Assembly (NCBI GenBank): GCA_038087015.1
Contig: JASBNA010000050.1
Span: 186,001 to 250,000 of the forward strand
Direction: 5' to 3'
Length of the DNA stretch: 64,000 bases
Source of the DNA: Cerrena zonata
Lineage: Eukaryota > Basidiomycota > Agaricomycetes > Polyporales > Cerrenaceae
Within the stretch, counting starts at the first letter, position 1, and each line of letters starts with the position of its first letter. The position numbers and the translations under genes were made by a program. The notes below the pieces were generated by a model. It searched no databases, was not told the DNA's origin, and saw only the letters and a program-made list of their open reading frames with translations. Shown here piece after piece: positions 24,864-35,328 of this stretch.

Positions 24864-24883
24864 CCGTTGCCTCGAGGCAACGG
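24864..24883. repeat. 20-bp perfect palindrome
   Basis: CCGTTGCCTCGAGGCAACGG is its own reverse complement, without a spacer. It lies in the spacer upstream of the thaumatin-like gene. It could be a dimeric protein-binding site or chance. Confidence 0.6.
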
Positions 24884-25317
24884 GGTCGACCGTTTAGTCC
24901 CTATAATAGTAAGTATGATACTTAGTATAATTTCCGCTTCTACTTCGTACGTGACCTTAGACCGAAGTACAATCGATAAATATTCCACATGCTTGACAAA
25001 CCTAGTATGAACCACCGTCACACTGTGATGTGATGAAGCTAAGTGTTGGTGGATCCTTCACTTAAGTGGAGGATCAAGGGCAGTTGAGTTGCTTCGTAGT
25101 ACTCACCAAGATCGTTTTCCGCTTCTGGTGGGAGTCGCAATTGTGATCCATATTTTCGACGATGCCTGGTCATGACTCGGACTCGGAAAGTATTCAGATT
25201 CCAGAAGAAACTCGTTATGGTCCATAAATGGCAATCGGTCACGACGATCATGCTTTCGATTCCATCACACGCAATCGAAACACAAACGTCGAACATCGTT
25301 TTCAGAGGTTGTCGTTG

Positions 25318-25497
25318 TTATGAATAACCTTTGAAAGAAGTCACTTCTAAGACAAATTTCGACGTCCGAGCTCAGCTTCTGCTTCTAACACGACGAGCAC
25401 GCTCTTGCAATCAGCCCTGTCATACAAAATGGAACATGGACATTATCCCTCACCAATCTTGACATTTCCCCAGTATACCCCTCGTACGGATATGGAG
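25318..25497 (+). pseudogene. Decayed copy of the 5' end of the gene at 45,649
   Basis: About 175 bp align by eye to the start of the coiled-coil membrane protein gene at 45649-46468. Shared blocks include GACGTCC, GATGAGCAC/GACGAGCAC, TTGCAATC-GCCCTG, CATACAAA and AATCTTGACAT. An equivalent ATG is present but meets TGA after four codons, and there are small indels. It is therefore a non-coding relic of a dispersed duplicate. Confidence 0.7.
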
Positions 25498-26232
25498 GTG
25501 GAACGTCCAACTTACCGCTGGCAGGCATGGGCGTATTTACAAGGGGGGTGGTCAGCAAAGAAGTAGCATCGCACCAACTGTAATGCTAGACACCATCCTC
25601 TTATTCAGCGAACTCTGATGGTTCTGTTATCTTGAGAAACCACCCAAAGTGTTGATGGTGGCATAAAGGTCAAGATCGAAAATATCACACCATCCTTATA
25701 ACTATTCAACGCTCAGTACGTTGTACCACCACCACTATCACAATCGTCTCCATCCTATTGGTCCGGAGTCAGCATCCTTCAAACTCTGAGCTTCACGGTA
25801 AAAATTCAGCCTCCAGACTATACTGCTCAGAGGCCTACCGTCAGTAGAATCTGACGAGTCTTGACTGGGTCAAGATAACGCCGGCGTTGTCATCCGGGGG
25901 ACTACATTACGTCAATATATACCCCCCGTGTCGATATCATCAACAGTCACTTATGAACGTGAATACGTCTAGACAGGAAATTTCCTCTCGAGCCGACCAT
26001 CTCGTAAAACATCGGCGAAAGGTACGCAGAGTAACTCGTGGACTCAAACACTGGGACAAAGGTGCCTTTACTAGAACCAGGTAATGTCAACTGGGAACTG
26101 AGAAGCTGATGTGTGGTACCACTGAACCGAATAGAAGGAAGATGAACCCCGGTGCGATGTGTATATTCAGAGTACTATATAATCTCAGCTGTTCGCCGGA
26201 CGAGACCTCGGCTGCTTCCGAAACACATAATC

Positions 26233-27068
26233 ATGATGTCGGAGACACAGACAACCCTTGATGATATCCCACTGGGTATCATCCTTGGAAAAGGCCTAGG
26301 GAGTATAGAAAAGTGAGTCGCAATCCACACGTTGGCCATCCCAACAAATTGAGCTAATGATATCTTTGTAGCCTTACTCCAGCATCCGCGGATGTGTATT
26401 CGTTCCAGCTCATCCCTATCACATCGTCTACGGGCCAACTCACCGCCCTCACGCAGTCGTCTATATCTCAAGTCAGCCTTCTTTCTGACAGCTCTTTCGT
26501 AAACCTACCTCCTTGGCTTGTTCCCACCGCCATACAGGTGATGAAGTTTTCCGGTAGATTCGTTACCATCTCCGGGGCCTACAGCACCTTCTCATGGATC
26601 GGTTTCACGATCAGCATGTGGTTGTATAAGAGCCCTTATCTCAACCTCGACAACACGTTCTCGAATGCTGTAACCCAGTCCTCTTGCCAGGTCTGGCAAA
26701 TGGCTTATAAGGTCGCGGACTTACTCTACCAAGCGCTGCCTACAGGCTCGGTAGACGTTTCCGCCCTCGCGGCGACGATTGAAGCGACATTTTGCAACCT
26801 CAAGACGGTAAAGTCGAGCGGGTTCTTGTCCTTCAACAAATCGACGCACGAGAGCAATTCATCATGGGAGTATAGGATCCAATCTGCTCTCCCGCCCCGC
26901 AGTGACGATCCAAACCTTTTCTGGTCTGTCATCTCAACTGTTACGCTGGAGGCCGATATCAAGGAGGAGAGTTCGTGGTGGGGTCTTGAACATCATACAA
27001 CTAAGAGATTCTCTGCCTATGTCACATCTGCGCGGCTCGCAGTTAGGAAGGGGTTCATCGCACCTTGA
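26233..27068 (+). CDS. Cyt/volvatoxin-like pore-forming toxin homologue
   Basis: Two exons, 26233-26312 and 26372-27068, joined in phase. It resembles the Bac_thur_toxin (Cyt delta-endotoxin) family, which in mushrooms includes volvatoxin A2. Evidence is the shared order of motifs with the copy at 27,751: VMKFSG near the start of the fold, AATIEATF in the centre, SNSSWEYRIQ, then EESSWWGL near the C-terminus. No signal peptide is visible, as in fungal relatives. Length fits one Cyt domain. It is convergent with its paralogue and clearly diverged from it. Family call rests on recalled motifs without a search; membrane activity is inferred from the family. Confidence 0.7.
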
Positions 27069-27750
27069 ATCAAGACTTTATTCTGTCTCTAGCATACGAT
27101 TGGGCAAGGTGTAAGCCGAGTTTGGTGCATAGTGATGTATTCCTACAATATATGAAAGTTTGTGAGACTGAATGGCTACAACCCTTTTCATTCGGCGTAC
27201 CAACACATCGTGAGGCTATCGAGTACCAACAGTCTGAACTTGCGTCTAGCAGATTGAAATCATGCGAAGATAGAAGCTTCGCTCATCCAGAAAATGTTCC
27301 TCTTGCTATCACTTGACTGATTTCTTTATCCCGATGTGAATCCTGCATTTCATGACGTACGAAAATATCGAGCTTGCCTAGACCTAGCGAATGGAGACAA
27401 CTATATCAGACACACAAGATCATCGGCGATAGGGTGTCAACAGTATGTGTACATTCATTGTAAAACGTGTGATGCGTAACCGAGCTATACAAAACTATTT
27501 CAAACATTGCAGCGGTCAAAAATGAAAGTTTTTTCCAGCTACTATGGCATTTATTCGGAGCGATCGATGTTTGTAATTCATGTGCGTAGCGAAGCAGAGA
27601 AGAGAGATAGGTTTGTGCGTGAACAGAAGAGTTCGACAACGTGGACGTGTGAACTCTGAACCACGACGTCATTCAGCGAGATGCGCCTGCAAAGAAATCA
27701 GTTACAGTATAGATAGAATAAAGAATAGATAACATCAAGATTTACATACA
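27069..27750. other. Spacer between convergent toxin-like genes
   Basis: Contains both 3' flanks. ORFs here are short and unsupported. Confidence 0.5.
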
Positions 27751-28475
27751 TCAGTTACCGGGGTCCTTGAAGCCCTTCATGACGACAAGACGCATGGCGT
27801 CAATTGTAGCAGAGAAATTCTTCTCGGTGCTGCTTTGCAAGCCCCACCAGGAAGACTCCTCCTGGATATCTGCCTCGAGCTTGATAGTCGTGACAAGAGA
27901 CCAGAAGAAATCGGTTAAGTCTTGGTTGGGGACGGCGAACTGAATACGATACTCCCAAGAAGAGTTCGACTGGTGAGAGGATGAGCTGAAGTCAGCCCAA
28001 CCGTTGGACTTGGCAGACTTCAAGTTGGTGAATGTCGCCTCGATCGTTGCAGCTAAAGCTTCGGTGTCGATTGTGACCGCAAGGGCTTTAGCCAGGAAGT
28101 CGACGATTTTCTTCACCATGGATTGAACCGAGACAGTACCCTGGTTTATGGTCGTCTCGGAGAATACGTCGAAGGTGAGGTCGTCGCCCTTGTAGTTGCT
28201 GACGCCATTCTTGAAACCGGGCCAGTCAAAAGACTTTTTGACCTCCTCAATTTTGAGGTAGTGACCGGAGAACTTCATTACCTGGAGCGAGGTCGGGACG
28301 AGTGGGGGCGGGAGCTTGGAGAACTCCTGGAAGACTAAAAAAGCTCATAGTGAGGGAAAGTACGGGCAAAAAGAGGGTTATAGAAAACGTACAACCCTCA
28401 CTGGAGAAAGCGATTCAGTCATAATGTAGATATAAGTGTTCAATTAAGTACTCACTCAGCTTTGGTTGAAGCCAT
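27751..28475 (-). CDS. Cyt/volvatoxin-like pore-forming toxin homologue, second copy
   Basis: Three exons close in frame: 28475-28456, an 8-nt exon 28400-28393, and 28334-27751. The ATG at 28475 opens a short leader; the main exon holds the Cyt-like domain, with VMKFSGHYL, ALAATIEATF, SNSSWEYRIQ and EESSWWGL in the same order as the + strand copy. It ends with the family-like MKGFKDPGN. No secretion signal or membrane anchor is seen. Such fungal proteins are thought to act against predators or competitors; that role is inferred. The 8-nt exon is supported only by splice signals and phase. A start inside the main exon (28278) is the alternative. Confidence 0.7.
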
Positions 28476-29455
28476 GGCTGCAGTAGTAGTGATGATGCGA
28501 TAAAGTTATACGAAGTAGAACAGCGGAACTGATGACTGCTCTCACATTGGTTGTATGCCTCTTTATATCTTGGGCTCCGCTGGTATCAGCTACGTTTGGT
28601 TGACCGCTAGTCAGCGACGAAAAGCAAAGAGAACATTCTTGGAACATTCTATCATTCCACTCACGCTACGGGGAGCTGTCGACCACCATTGTGATAGCCT
28701 ATGCCAGTGGTATCCCACAAATCCAGTTCGCTCTAGAGTGGAGCCAACATGGTGTCTGAGAGTAGATACGGCGATTCATCTAAGCCGAGTATACATCCCG
28801 AGTCACTGACGAAAACACGATGAGGGTACCAGCTGACTAAAGCCAGTCTCCTACCTCGGCTCCGTCGTTCCACGAAGATTGTCGAGACTCGAAACATTAA
28901 CGTAGGTACAGCTTCCATTCCTCATTTAGGGTCAATGTCATTCGTCATAATAGTAGACTGTCTCTGCTCTGATGTAATAAACCAGCTAATTATACACTTG
29001 GGAGCGGATTAGAACACGGCTCTCGACTAAGCAGCATACGTGGTACCCACTATAGACGTAACAGTAATACCCGTCGAAGAAGAACGTGAATATCGATTTA
29101 TCATGTCTCCCTCTGGATACACACCGAAGGGATTTCAAGTACCGTAAGAATAATCGGTGATAATTGTTGTCCTTCCGGCATATCATTATACCTAGCGGCT
29201 TTGTTCACATGGACTTCCGAGGCTTCACATGAATGTGGAATGAGATTGTAATATAGCTTTGTATACGACCAAATGGGTAATGTTGAACCTAGTGAAGAAC
29301 GAGTGAATGATATTTGGGCCCAACTATGATAAATGAGTGCAATTCAGAAGTTGGCTGACCAATATTCGAGATTCAGCGAACCATTGGAATTGTCCGATTA
29401 TGCTCTAACAGAGTCAGGAACAGTCCATAATTCATTCCAGAGTCCTTGAAGATAG
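28476..29455. other. Intergenic region left of the retrotransposon
   Basis: No supported gene. It ends with GATAG, the left target-site duplicate of the inserted element. Confidence 0.5.
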
Positions 29456-29844
29456 TGTGAAGGGCAAGTCTTCCGGAGAGTACGAGAAGGAGCAAGAGAG
29501 CGAGGGAGCGAGGAAGCGAGACCGCAGACAGGGAGTTAGACCGTAAGGGGTGCCATACACTGGCGTTGATTCGACGAGGGTACAGTGAGCGAGAGCGCGG
29601 TATTTACTACGTAGCTACGCCAAGTCCGAAAGTAAACATACACAAACAGAAAGGGGAAGGGATCGGAGACGATAAACTATCTACAGTGCCCATTTGGATA
29701 TAAAAGGAAAGTATATGAATCAATATGCGGAAGGTGTACCTGTGGTGTAGGAAATATTATCTAGAGTGTTCCATATGAAAACCGAATCGTGTGCTAGAGT
29801 GACCGTGTGTGCTAGAGTGACCGTGTAACGGCTTAACCGTTACA
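29456..29844 (-). repeat. 3' LTR of the chromovirus
   Basis: 389 bp, apparently identical to the copy at 35502-35890. Read on the + strand it ends with an inverted repeat TGTAACGG-CTTAA-CCGTTACA (29824-29844). Before it, an 18-bp unit GTGTGCTAGAGTGACCGT is repeated twice (29789-29824). A TATAAAAG-like element is present in the middle on the + strand (complement TTTTATATCC in element sense). Confidence 0.95.
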
Positions 29845-29857
29845 TCATCCCCCTTTC
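29845..29857 (-). other. Polypurine tract
   Basis: In element orientation GAAAGGGGGATGA ends exactly at the 3' LTR, the position expected for plus-strand priming. Confidence 0.8.
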
Positions 29858-29893
29858 AAGCGCGAGCGAATCAACGCCTTCAAGAAAGGATGA

Positions 29894-32800
29894 TTACAAA
29901 TTGAGCCTTGCGGCAGGACGTGAAATGCGACCAGAACGAGTCGTAGTCTGAGTGGGTGGCATGTACGATGAGCGGAGGTTCTCATGCATGGGCGGAGGAG
30001 AGGCAGGACGGGCAACGGCAGGAGGAACGGCAGGACGGGCAACGGGTGCGGAGGCAGCGACGGGAGGAGCGGACGAGGAGGCAGCGGCGAAGGGCATCTG
30101 AGGAGCAGAAGGAATAAAAGTATTATCAGTAATAACGGAAACGGGTGGAGGAAACATCTGATCTAATATGAGCTGATGAGGACGAGGTGCACGAGGGTGA
30201 CGACGGTGGAATCGTTCGATAACTTCATTAGAGGAGGTGGGTATATCGGAAAGAGGGACCCAGGAGTTTTCTTCATTGGGTAGATCCTTCCAATGGATGA
30301 AATATTCGAAACGGTGACCGACTTTGCGCGAGTCGATGATAGAGTCGATGGTGAGAGAATTATTGGAGGGGATAGAGTCGTTGTGAAGGTCGAAAGGTTG
30401 GGGAGAAGCATGGTGATGGAACTCGGAAGGGTCGGAATAAGGTTCTAAAAGAGAAACGTGAAAAACGGGGTGAAGTCGAGAAAGATAGGAAGGAAGACGG
30501 AGTTGATAGGCGAGGGGAGAGATCTTTCGGTCGATAGGAAAGGGACCGAGTCGACGATGATCGAGTTTGTCCGAAGGACGGGTGGTTTTGATGTTACGGC
30601 GAAGCAGCCACACAAGTTGATCAGGCTTGTAGTCGGGAGCATCGGTAACATGCTTGTTGTAATGGTGGGATTGGATATCTTGTGCATGCTTCAACTCGGC
30701 TCGTAGTTCCGAATGGATTTGGTCGAGACGTTGAGCGAGATCGTGAGCAGCAGGGACGGTGTGGCGTTCGGTGACTTGAGGTTCGAACAAGGGATGGAAG
30801 GCGAAGTTGGCGAAGAAGGGTGTTTGCTTGGTGGAAGCGTTCTCGGCATTGTTGAATGCAAACTCGGCGACAGGGAGGTAATCGACCCAATCGTCCTGCT
30901 GATAAGAGCAATAGGCTCGAAGGTAAGTCTCGAGTGTCTGGTTGGTGCGTTCGGTGAGACCGTCGGTCTGTGGGTGGTAAGCAGTAGAAGTTTTGTGATT
31001 AACCTGTAAAGCAGCGGTAAGTTCTTTCCAAAAATGCGAGACGAAAAGAGAACCACGGTCAGAGATAATTGACTCTGGAAGACCGTGATAGCGAAAAATG
31101 CGGTCGAGAAACAACCATGCTAAATCAGCAGCAGTCATAGACTCCTTGCACGGCACGAAATGTGCGGCACAAGTCAGACGATCACAGACAACCCAGATCG
31201 AGTCGTAACAATGTGAAAGTGGGAGTTTGACAATGAAATCCATGGTGATGGATGTCCAAGGTCGGGTAGGAAGCTCCAAGGGTTGAAGGAGTCCATAAGG
31301 TTTGTGGCGGGGTGTCTTGATACGAGCACAAACGTCACACGCTTGTACATAGCGGCGAACATAAGTGTGCAAGCCAAGCCAGGAGTAATCACGCTGGACA
31401 AAAGCGAGAGTGCGTGTACGTCCAGGATGACCTGCAATAAGAGCGTCGTGACGAGAATGTAAAATGTCAGCGCGTAACGGACGAGGAACAAATAAACGGC
31501 CTTTGTGAAAGACCATGTCATCTTGAACAGCGAAGTCGGAATTTCCGGCTACCAAGGCTTCGCGCCACTCGGAATCCTCCTTGAACGCTGTTTTAAAACG
31601 CTCTAGGAGAATTGAGTTATCGACTGCAAGAGTGGTGAGGGCGGAAATGTTGACGGTGTTGGTAGCTGTAGTCGGAGACAAGTCTGTGGAAGAATAGAGA
31701 AGTTCAGTGTGTAAAGGCGTTAAGATCATCTGGTGTTGGTGCTCTAGGACGTCATCCCCCTTTTTAGGCGCGAAATCAGGCCGTCGAGAAGGTGCATCAG
31801 CAACATTTTTATGCCCAGGGGCCCAGACGAGACGGAAATTGAATTCAGATAGAAACATCGACCAGCGAGCCTGGCGACGATTGAGAACACGAGAAGTCAT
31901 AAAATACTCAAGATTTTTGTGGTCAGAAATGACCGAGACGGGTGGCGAGGAGCCATGAAGCCACGCACGCATGTCGCGAAAGGACTCGACGACAGCAAGG
32001 AGCTCTTTGTCGTAAACTTCATAGTTGATTTCCGCCGGTGTCAGTTTACGCGAGTAGTAGCCAACCGGGTGGAGTTGTCCATCGCTGGTAGGTTGTTGTA
32101 AGACGCCCGAAATTGCGAAATCTGAGGCATCAGTAGACAGGGTACAAGGAAGAGAAGGATTAAAATGTCGGAGAATCGGGTAAGATATAAGAGCCTTCTT
32201 GAGGTCGTTAAAAGCATTACGACAGGCATCGTTAAACAGGAAGGGAACATCCTTGCGTGTGAGAGTGTTCAAAGGTAACACAATCTGCGCATAGTGATCA
32301 ACGAAGCGACGGTAAAAATTCGTAAACCCAAGAAACGATTGAATGTCCTTGACGGATGCAGGCTCAGGCCACTTTGAGACCATTTCGAGCTTCTTAGGGT
32401 CCATTCGAATGCCGTCAGCACCGAGTAGATACCCTAGGTAAGTCACCTGAGATTTGTCAAACTCACACTTCTCTGCATTGACGAAGAGGTGAGCATCGCG
32501 AAGACGGTTAAGCACTTTCGAGACATGCTCATCGTGCTCAGCTTGGGAACGAGAAAATATAAGAATGTCGTCAAGGTAGACAACACAAAAAACATCGAGG
32601 TAGTCACGGAGGGTATCCTGGATAAAAGCTTGGAAGGTTGCAGGTGCATTAGTAAGGCCAAAGGGCATAACGAGGTATTCATAAAGGCCAAGTGGCGTTC
32701 GAAAAGCGGTCTTCCACTCGTCTCCATCCTTAATTCGAATGAGATCAAAAGCGTTTTTAAGATCGAGCACTGAGAAGTGCGTGCAACCTTGAACACGGTC

Positions 32801-34174
32801 GAGGAGATCATCGATGAGTGGAAGGGGGTACCGGTTCTTTTTGGTGATAGCGTTCAAGCCACGATAGTCAACGCAGAGACGTAAGTCTCCAGTCTTCTTT
32901 CGGACGAACAGGATGGGCGACGCCGCAGAAGAAGTTGAACGACGAATAAATCCCTTCTTAAGGTTCGACTCGATGTACTCCGTTAAAGCAGTACGCTCAA
33001 CAGGAGACAATCGGTACATCGTTCCAAATGGTGGGGACTTACCTTCTTCGAGTTCGATATCGATGTCATAAGGCCTATGTGGCGGAAGTTGATCAACATC
33101 AACAGGTGAAAATACAGAGGCCCAAGGCATGTACTTAGGTGGAATGTGTGCAGCATAATCGTCCGGGAGGTCCTCAGCCGTAGGAGGCGAGGGGTCTGGA
33201 CCTAACTCAGATGCCAAGGTAGACTCGGACATCGAGGCTAGTTCGTAAGATGCAGAACCTACAGCGTGGAAACGGATTAGTGCAACGGGGGAAGACTTGG
33301 AATACTTGAGGAAACGACGAGGGTTGACAACCGCAACGTCAGGTTTACGTGGAGGCGTAGGTGAAGATTCAGTCGAAGAGCGACCGAAGCCAGTCCAAGA
33401 AAGAAACGAAGAGACAAACGGTGATGGGAACTTGGAAGAGGGTGTGGTAGTAGAGTCGTTGGCCAAACGCTCAGGAGGATGTGAGGGTAGTAGAGGTCGA
33501 GAGGTGAGGGTAGAGCCGTTAAGACCGAAGCCTAAACCGACTGTCGTAGCAACCGAATTGAGGTGAGTTGATCCTTGGGGACGCATAAGACCGAAGCCTT
33601 TAGCCGAAACATGGGTGTGACGAGAGAGGTTACAGCATGAAAGGGAGAGATCGATTTTCTCCCAATCAATGTGAGGATTGTGGCGACGAAGCCAATCGAG
33701 ACCTAGAATGATGGGGTATGAGACAGAAACCACACCGAGAGTGATTACTTCGGCATGTTTGTCAATTGTTAGCTCCGAAATGACATCGTGGGTGACTAGC
33801 CCTGAAGCAATAGGTCGGTCATCCACAGCGGTGACTGGGACAGGCACGTCCTTAAGACGGCGGGGTATAGAATGGCGTTGGGCAAATACATCAGAGATAC
33901 AGGATCCCGATGCACCCGAGTCGACAAGAGCGAAAGTTTTTATGGGTTTTCTGTTGGGGAGTCGAAGAGTAACATTGATAAAGAAATGGTCAGGGGAATT
34001 TAGAGGAGAATGAGATGAAAAAACATAGAGAGGCGAAGGAATCGAAGAGTTCAAGGGTATATAATGTCCATTCGTCAAACGAACATGAGTGGGCTTCACG
34101 GCAGGTTGTGAAGAACGTGTCCCTGCGTTTACCGGAAGCCCTGGGACAGAAGGACTACCGGTTACGCTTTTCCC
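29894..34174 (-). CDS. pol: Chromovirus Pol polyprotein (PR-RT-RH-IN-chromodomain)
   Basis: The frame is open from inside the gag 3' end to TAA at 29894, over 1,400 codons, without its own ATG near the start. Landmarks in order: protease FALVDSGASGSC and PIILGLDWLRRHNPHIDW; reverse transcriptase with LDLKNAFDLIRIKDGDEWKT and VVYLDDILIFS (about 32,570); RNase H LSTDASDFAISGVLQQ; integrase zinc region with GHPGRTRTL and CDVCARIKTPRHK; integrase core starting WTSITMDFIVKLPLSHCYD; chromodomain FEYFIHWKDLPNEENSWVPL near 30,250-30,320. Catalytic residues of each enzyme look intact. The frame is -1 relative to gag, so it is expected as a Gag-Pol fusion made by frameshifting at 34168-34174. Confidence 0.93.
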   Translation of the reverse strand, partial: GKSVTGSPSVPGLPVNAGTRSSQPAVKPTHVRLTNGHYIPLNSSIPSPLYVFSSHSPLNSPDHFFINVTLRLPNRKPIKTFALVDSGASGSCISDVFAQRHSIPRRLKDVPVPVTAVDDRPIASGLVTHDVISELTIDKHAEVITLGVVSVSYPIILGLDWLRRHNPHIDWEKIDLSLSCCNLSRHTHVSAKGFGLMRPQGSTHLNSVATTVGLGFGLNGSTLTSRPLLPSHPPERLANDSTTTPSSKFPSPFVSSFLSWTGFGRSSTESSPTPPRKPDVAVVNPRRFLKYSKSSPVALIRFHAVGSASYELASMSESTLASELGPDPSPPTAEDLPDDYAAHIPPKYMPWASVFSPVDVDQLPPHRPYDIDIELEEGKSPPFGTMYRLSPVERTALTEYIESNLKKGFIRRSTSSAASPILFVRKKTGDLRLCVDYRGLNAITKKNRYPLPLIDDLLDRVQGCTHFSVLDLKNAFDLIRIKDGDEWKTAFRTPLGLYEYLVMPFGLTNAPATFQAFIQDTLRDYLDVFCVVYLDDILIFSRSQAEHDEHVSKVLNRLRDAHLFVNAEKCEFDKSQVTYLGYLLGADGIRMDPKKLEMVSKWPEPASVKDIQSFLGFTNFYRRFVDHYAQIVLPLNTLTRKDVPFLFNDACRNAFNDLKKALISYPILRHFNPSLPCTLSTDASDFAISGVLQQPTSDGQLHPVGYYSRKLTPAEINYEVYDKELLAVVESFRDMRAWLHGSSPPVSVISDHKNLEYFMTSRVLNRRQARWSMFLSEFNFRLVWAPGHKNVADAPSRRPDFAPKKGDDVLEHQHQMILTPLHTELLYSSTDLSPTTATNTVNISALTTLAVDNSILLERFKTAFKEDSEWREALVAGNSDFAVQDDMVFHKGRLFVPRPLRADILHSRHDALIAGHPGRTRTLAFVQRDYSWLGLHTYVRRYVQACDVCARIKTPRHKPYGLLQPLELPTRPWTSITMDFIVKLPLSHCYDSIWVVCDRLTCAAHFVPCKESMTAADLAWLFLDRIFRYHGLPESIISDRGSLFVSHFWKELTAALQVNHKTSTAYHPQTDGLTERTNQTLETYLRAYCSYQQDDWVDYLPVAEFAFNNAENASTKQTPFFANFAFHPLFEPQVTERHTVPAAHDLAQRLDQIHSELRAELKHAQDIQSHHYNKHVTDAPDYKPDQLVWLLRRNIKTTRPSDKLDHRRLGPFPIDRKISPLAYQLRLPSYLSRLHPVFHVSLLEPYSDPSEFHHHASPQPFDLHNDSIPSNNSLTIDSIIDSRKVGHRFEYFIHWKDLPNEENSWVPLSDIPTSSNEVIERFHRRHPRAPRPHQLILDQMFPPPVSVITDNTFIPSAPQMPFAAASSSAPPVAASAPVARPAVPPAVARPASPPPMHENLRSSYMPPTQTTTRSGRISRPAARLNL

Positions 34175-35328
34175 GATGAGGAACCCTGGTGGGCATTCCT
34201 ACGGGCCTTGAAAGCAGCTTTGGCTTTCTCGGACATGTTAGGGCAGTCCTCGACACGGTGCTTACCTTGACCGCAATAGAAGCAGAGACCCTCACTCTTG
34301 CGGCGAGCTTTCTCATCAGCGGAAATAGGTCCTCGACGAACAGCGTCGATTTCCATGGGTACAACTTGAGAGGATGAGGATGAGGGTTGAGCAGAAACCG
34401 ATGAGTGAGTCGAATGGGTAGTATGGTTGTGGTTGTGGGAACGACGAGCAGTGTTCTGAGTAGTGTGTTTGCGTTCGAGCTCGCGTTCATGAAGACGGTT
34501 GTCGATGTCTACACATTGAGAGACGAAATCGTTGAAAACCTTCGAACGCTTGACATTCAGAAGAAGGTCTTTGACGGGTTCCTTGAGACCGGCATAGAAC
34601 ATGTCAATCATGCCACTCTCGTTGAGACCGCAGTGCTGATGGAGTTCGCGTGACCTCGAAGCATAGGCAGAGCAGGAACTGGTTTGTTTGAGTTCCTTCA
34701 GTTGTCGAAGAGCGGTTGCTGAAGCATTGGAATCACCGAAGTGACCCCGGAAGTCTCTGATCAGCTCTTCGAAGTCGTAAAGGAGATCTTCATTGGAAAC
34801 TCGGATAGCCTGGTACCAACTCTTGGGTGTTCCTTGCTTGAGGTAGGTGGCTAGGTAGATGGATTTGTCGTAGTCGTTAGGGAGGGCAGCACGTTGAAGA
34901 TGTACCGCATCTCGGATCTCGTTCAGCCATGGCTCGACATGCTTGGGTGAGCCGTCAAAGAGAGATGGCTCCTTGAAACGAGGAGCGCCACGAGGGGCAT
35001 CAGAAGAGGTAGAGAAGAGACCGTGAGGATCTCGTTGAGACTGAGAGGTGGGAGGAGGAGCAGCTTGGGAGTTGAGTGGTAAGGCAGTAAGACGATGGGT
35101 AATCGCCTCGATTGCCTGTCCGTATTGACGATGGGCGTCGCTGGCAGCGTCGACGTTGCGTCCGAGAGCAAGGACAGCAGACCAGAGGCCACGTCGTTCG
35201 TCTTCTACGGAAACGGAACTGATAGGTACGGAATCTGCCATGGAAGCAGACTCAGTGACAGGCGTGGGATGTGGTGTAGTGTCACCACCCCACTGATTGG
35301 TGTCGGGTGTTTCTGCTCCTGAAAACAT
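34162..35328 (-). CDS. gag: Chromovirus Gag with CCHC zinc knuckle
   Basis: 388 codons from ATG at 35328 (MFSGAETPDTN) to TAA at 34162. The middle holds a retrotransposon Gag core (EPWLNEIRDAVHLQRAALP, then ATYLKQGTPKSWYQ). A nucleic-acid-binding knuckle CFYCGQGKHRVEDCP (C-x2-C-x4-H-x4-C) lies near the C-terminus. The last codons overlap the pol frame. Confidence 0.93.
   Translation of the reverse strand: MFSGAETPDTNQWGGDTTPHPTPVTESASMADSVPISSVSVEDERRGLWSAVLALGRNVDAASDAHRQYGQAIEAITHRLTALPLNSQAAPPPTSQSQRDPHGLFSTSSDAPRGAPRFKEPSLFDGSPKHVEPWLNEIRDAVHLQRAALPNDYDKSIYLATYLKQGTPKSWYQAIRVSNEDLLYDFEELIRDFRGHFGDSNASATALRQLKELKQTSSCSAYASRSRELHQHCGLNESGMIDMFYAGLKEPVKDLLLNVKRSKVFNDFVSQCVDIDNRLHERELERKHTTQNTARRSHNHNHTTHSTHSSVSAQPSSSSSQVVPMEIDAVRRGPISADEKARRKSEGLCFYCGQGKHRVEDCPNMSEKAKAAFKARRNAHQGSSSGKA
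34168..34174 (-). promoter_or_regulatory. Candidate -1 ribosomal frameshift heptamer
   Basis: In gag phase the RNA reads TCG-GGA-AAA-GCG-TAA, so the heptamer is G-GGA-AAA. This is the X-XXY-YYZ slip class and lies one codon before the gag stop. The pol frame is open in -1 phase across it. A downstream structure was not assessed. Confidence 0.65.

Larger units (their letters stand above)
24635..26232. other. 1.6-kb region with a gene relic and a palindrome
   Basis: Contains the perfect palindrome at 24,864 and the decayed gene copy at 25,318 listed separately. The remaining ORFs are short and unsupported. Confidence 0.5.

Noticed and set aside
24774..25296. ORFs of 73-85 codons around 25 kb
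   Set aside because: No motif and no exon partners; only the neighbouring relic of the 45,649 gene could be supported.
29984..34013. Numerous ORFs on the + strand across the retrotransposon
   Set aside because: They are antisense shadows of pol and gag; the coding strand is clearly the - strand.
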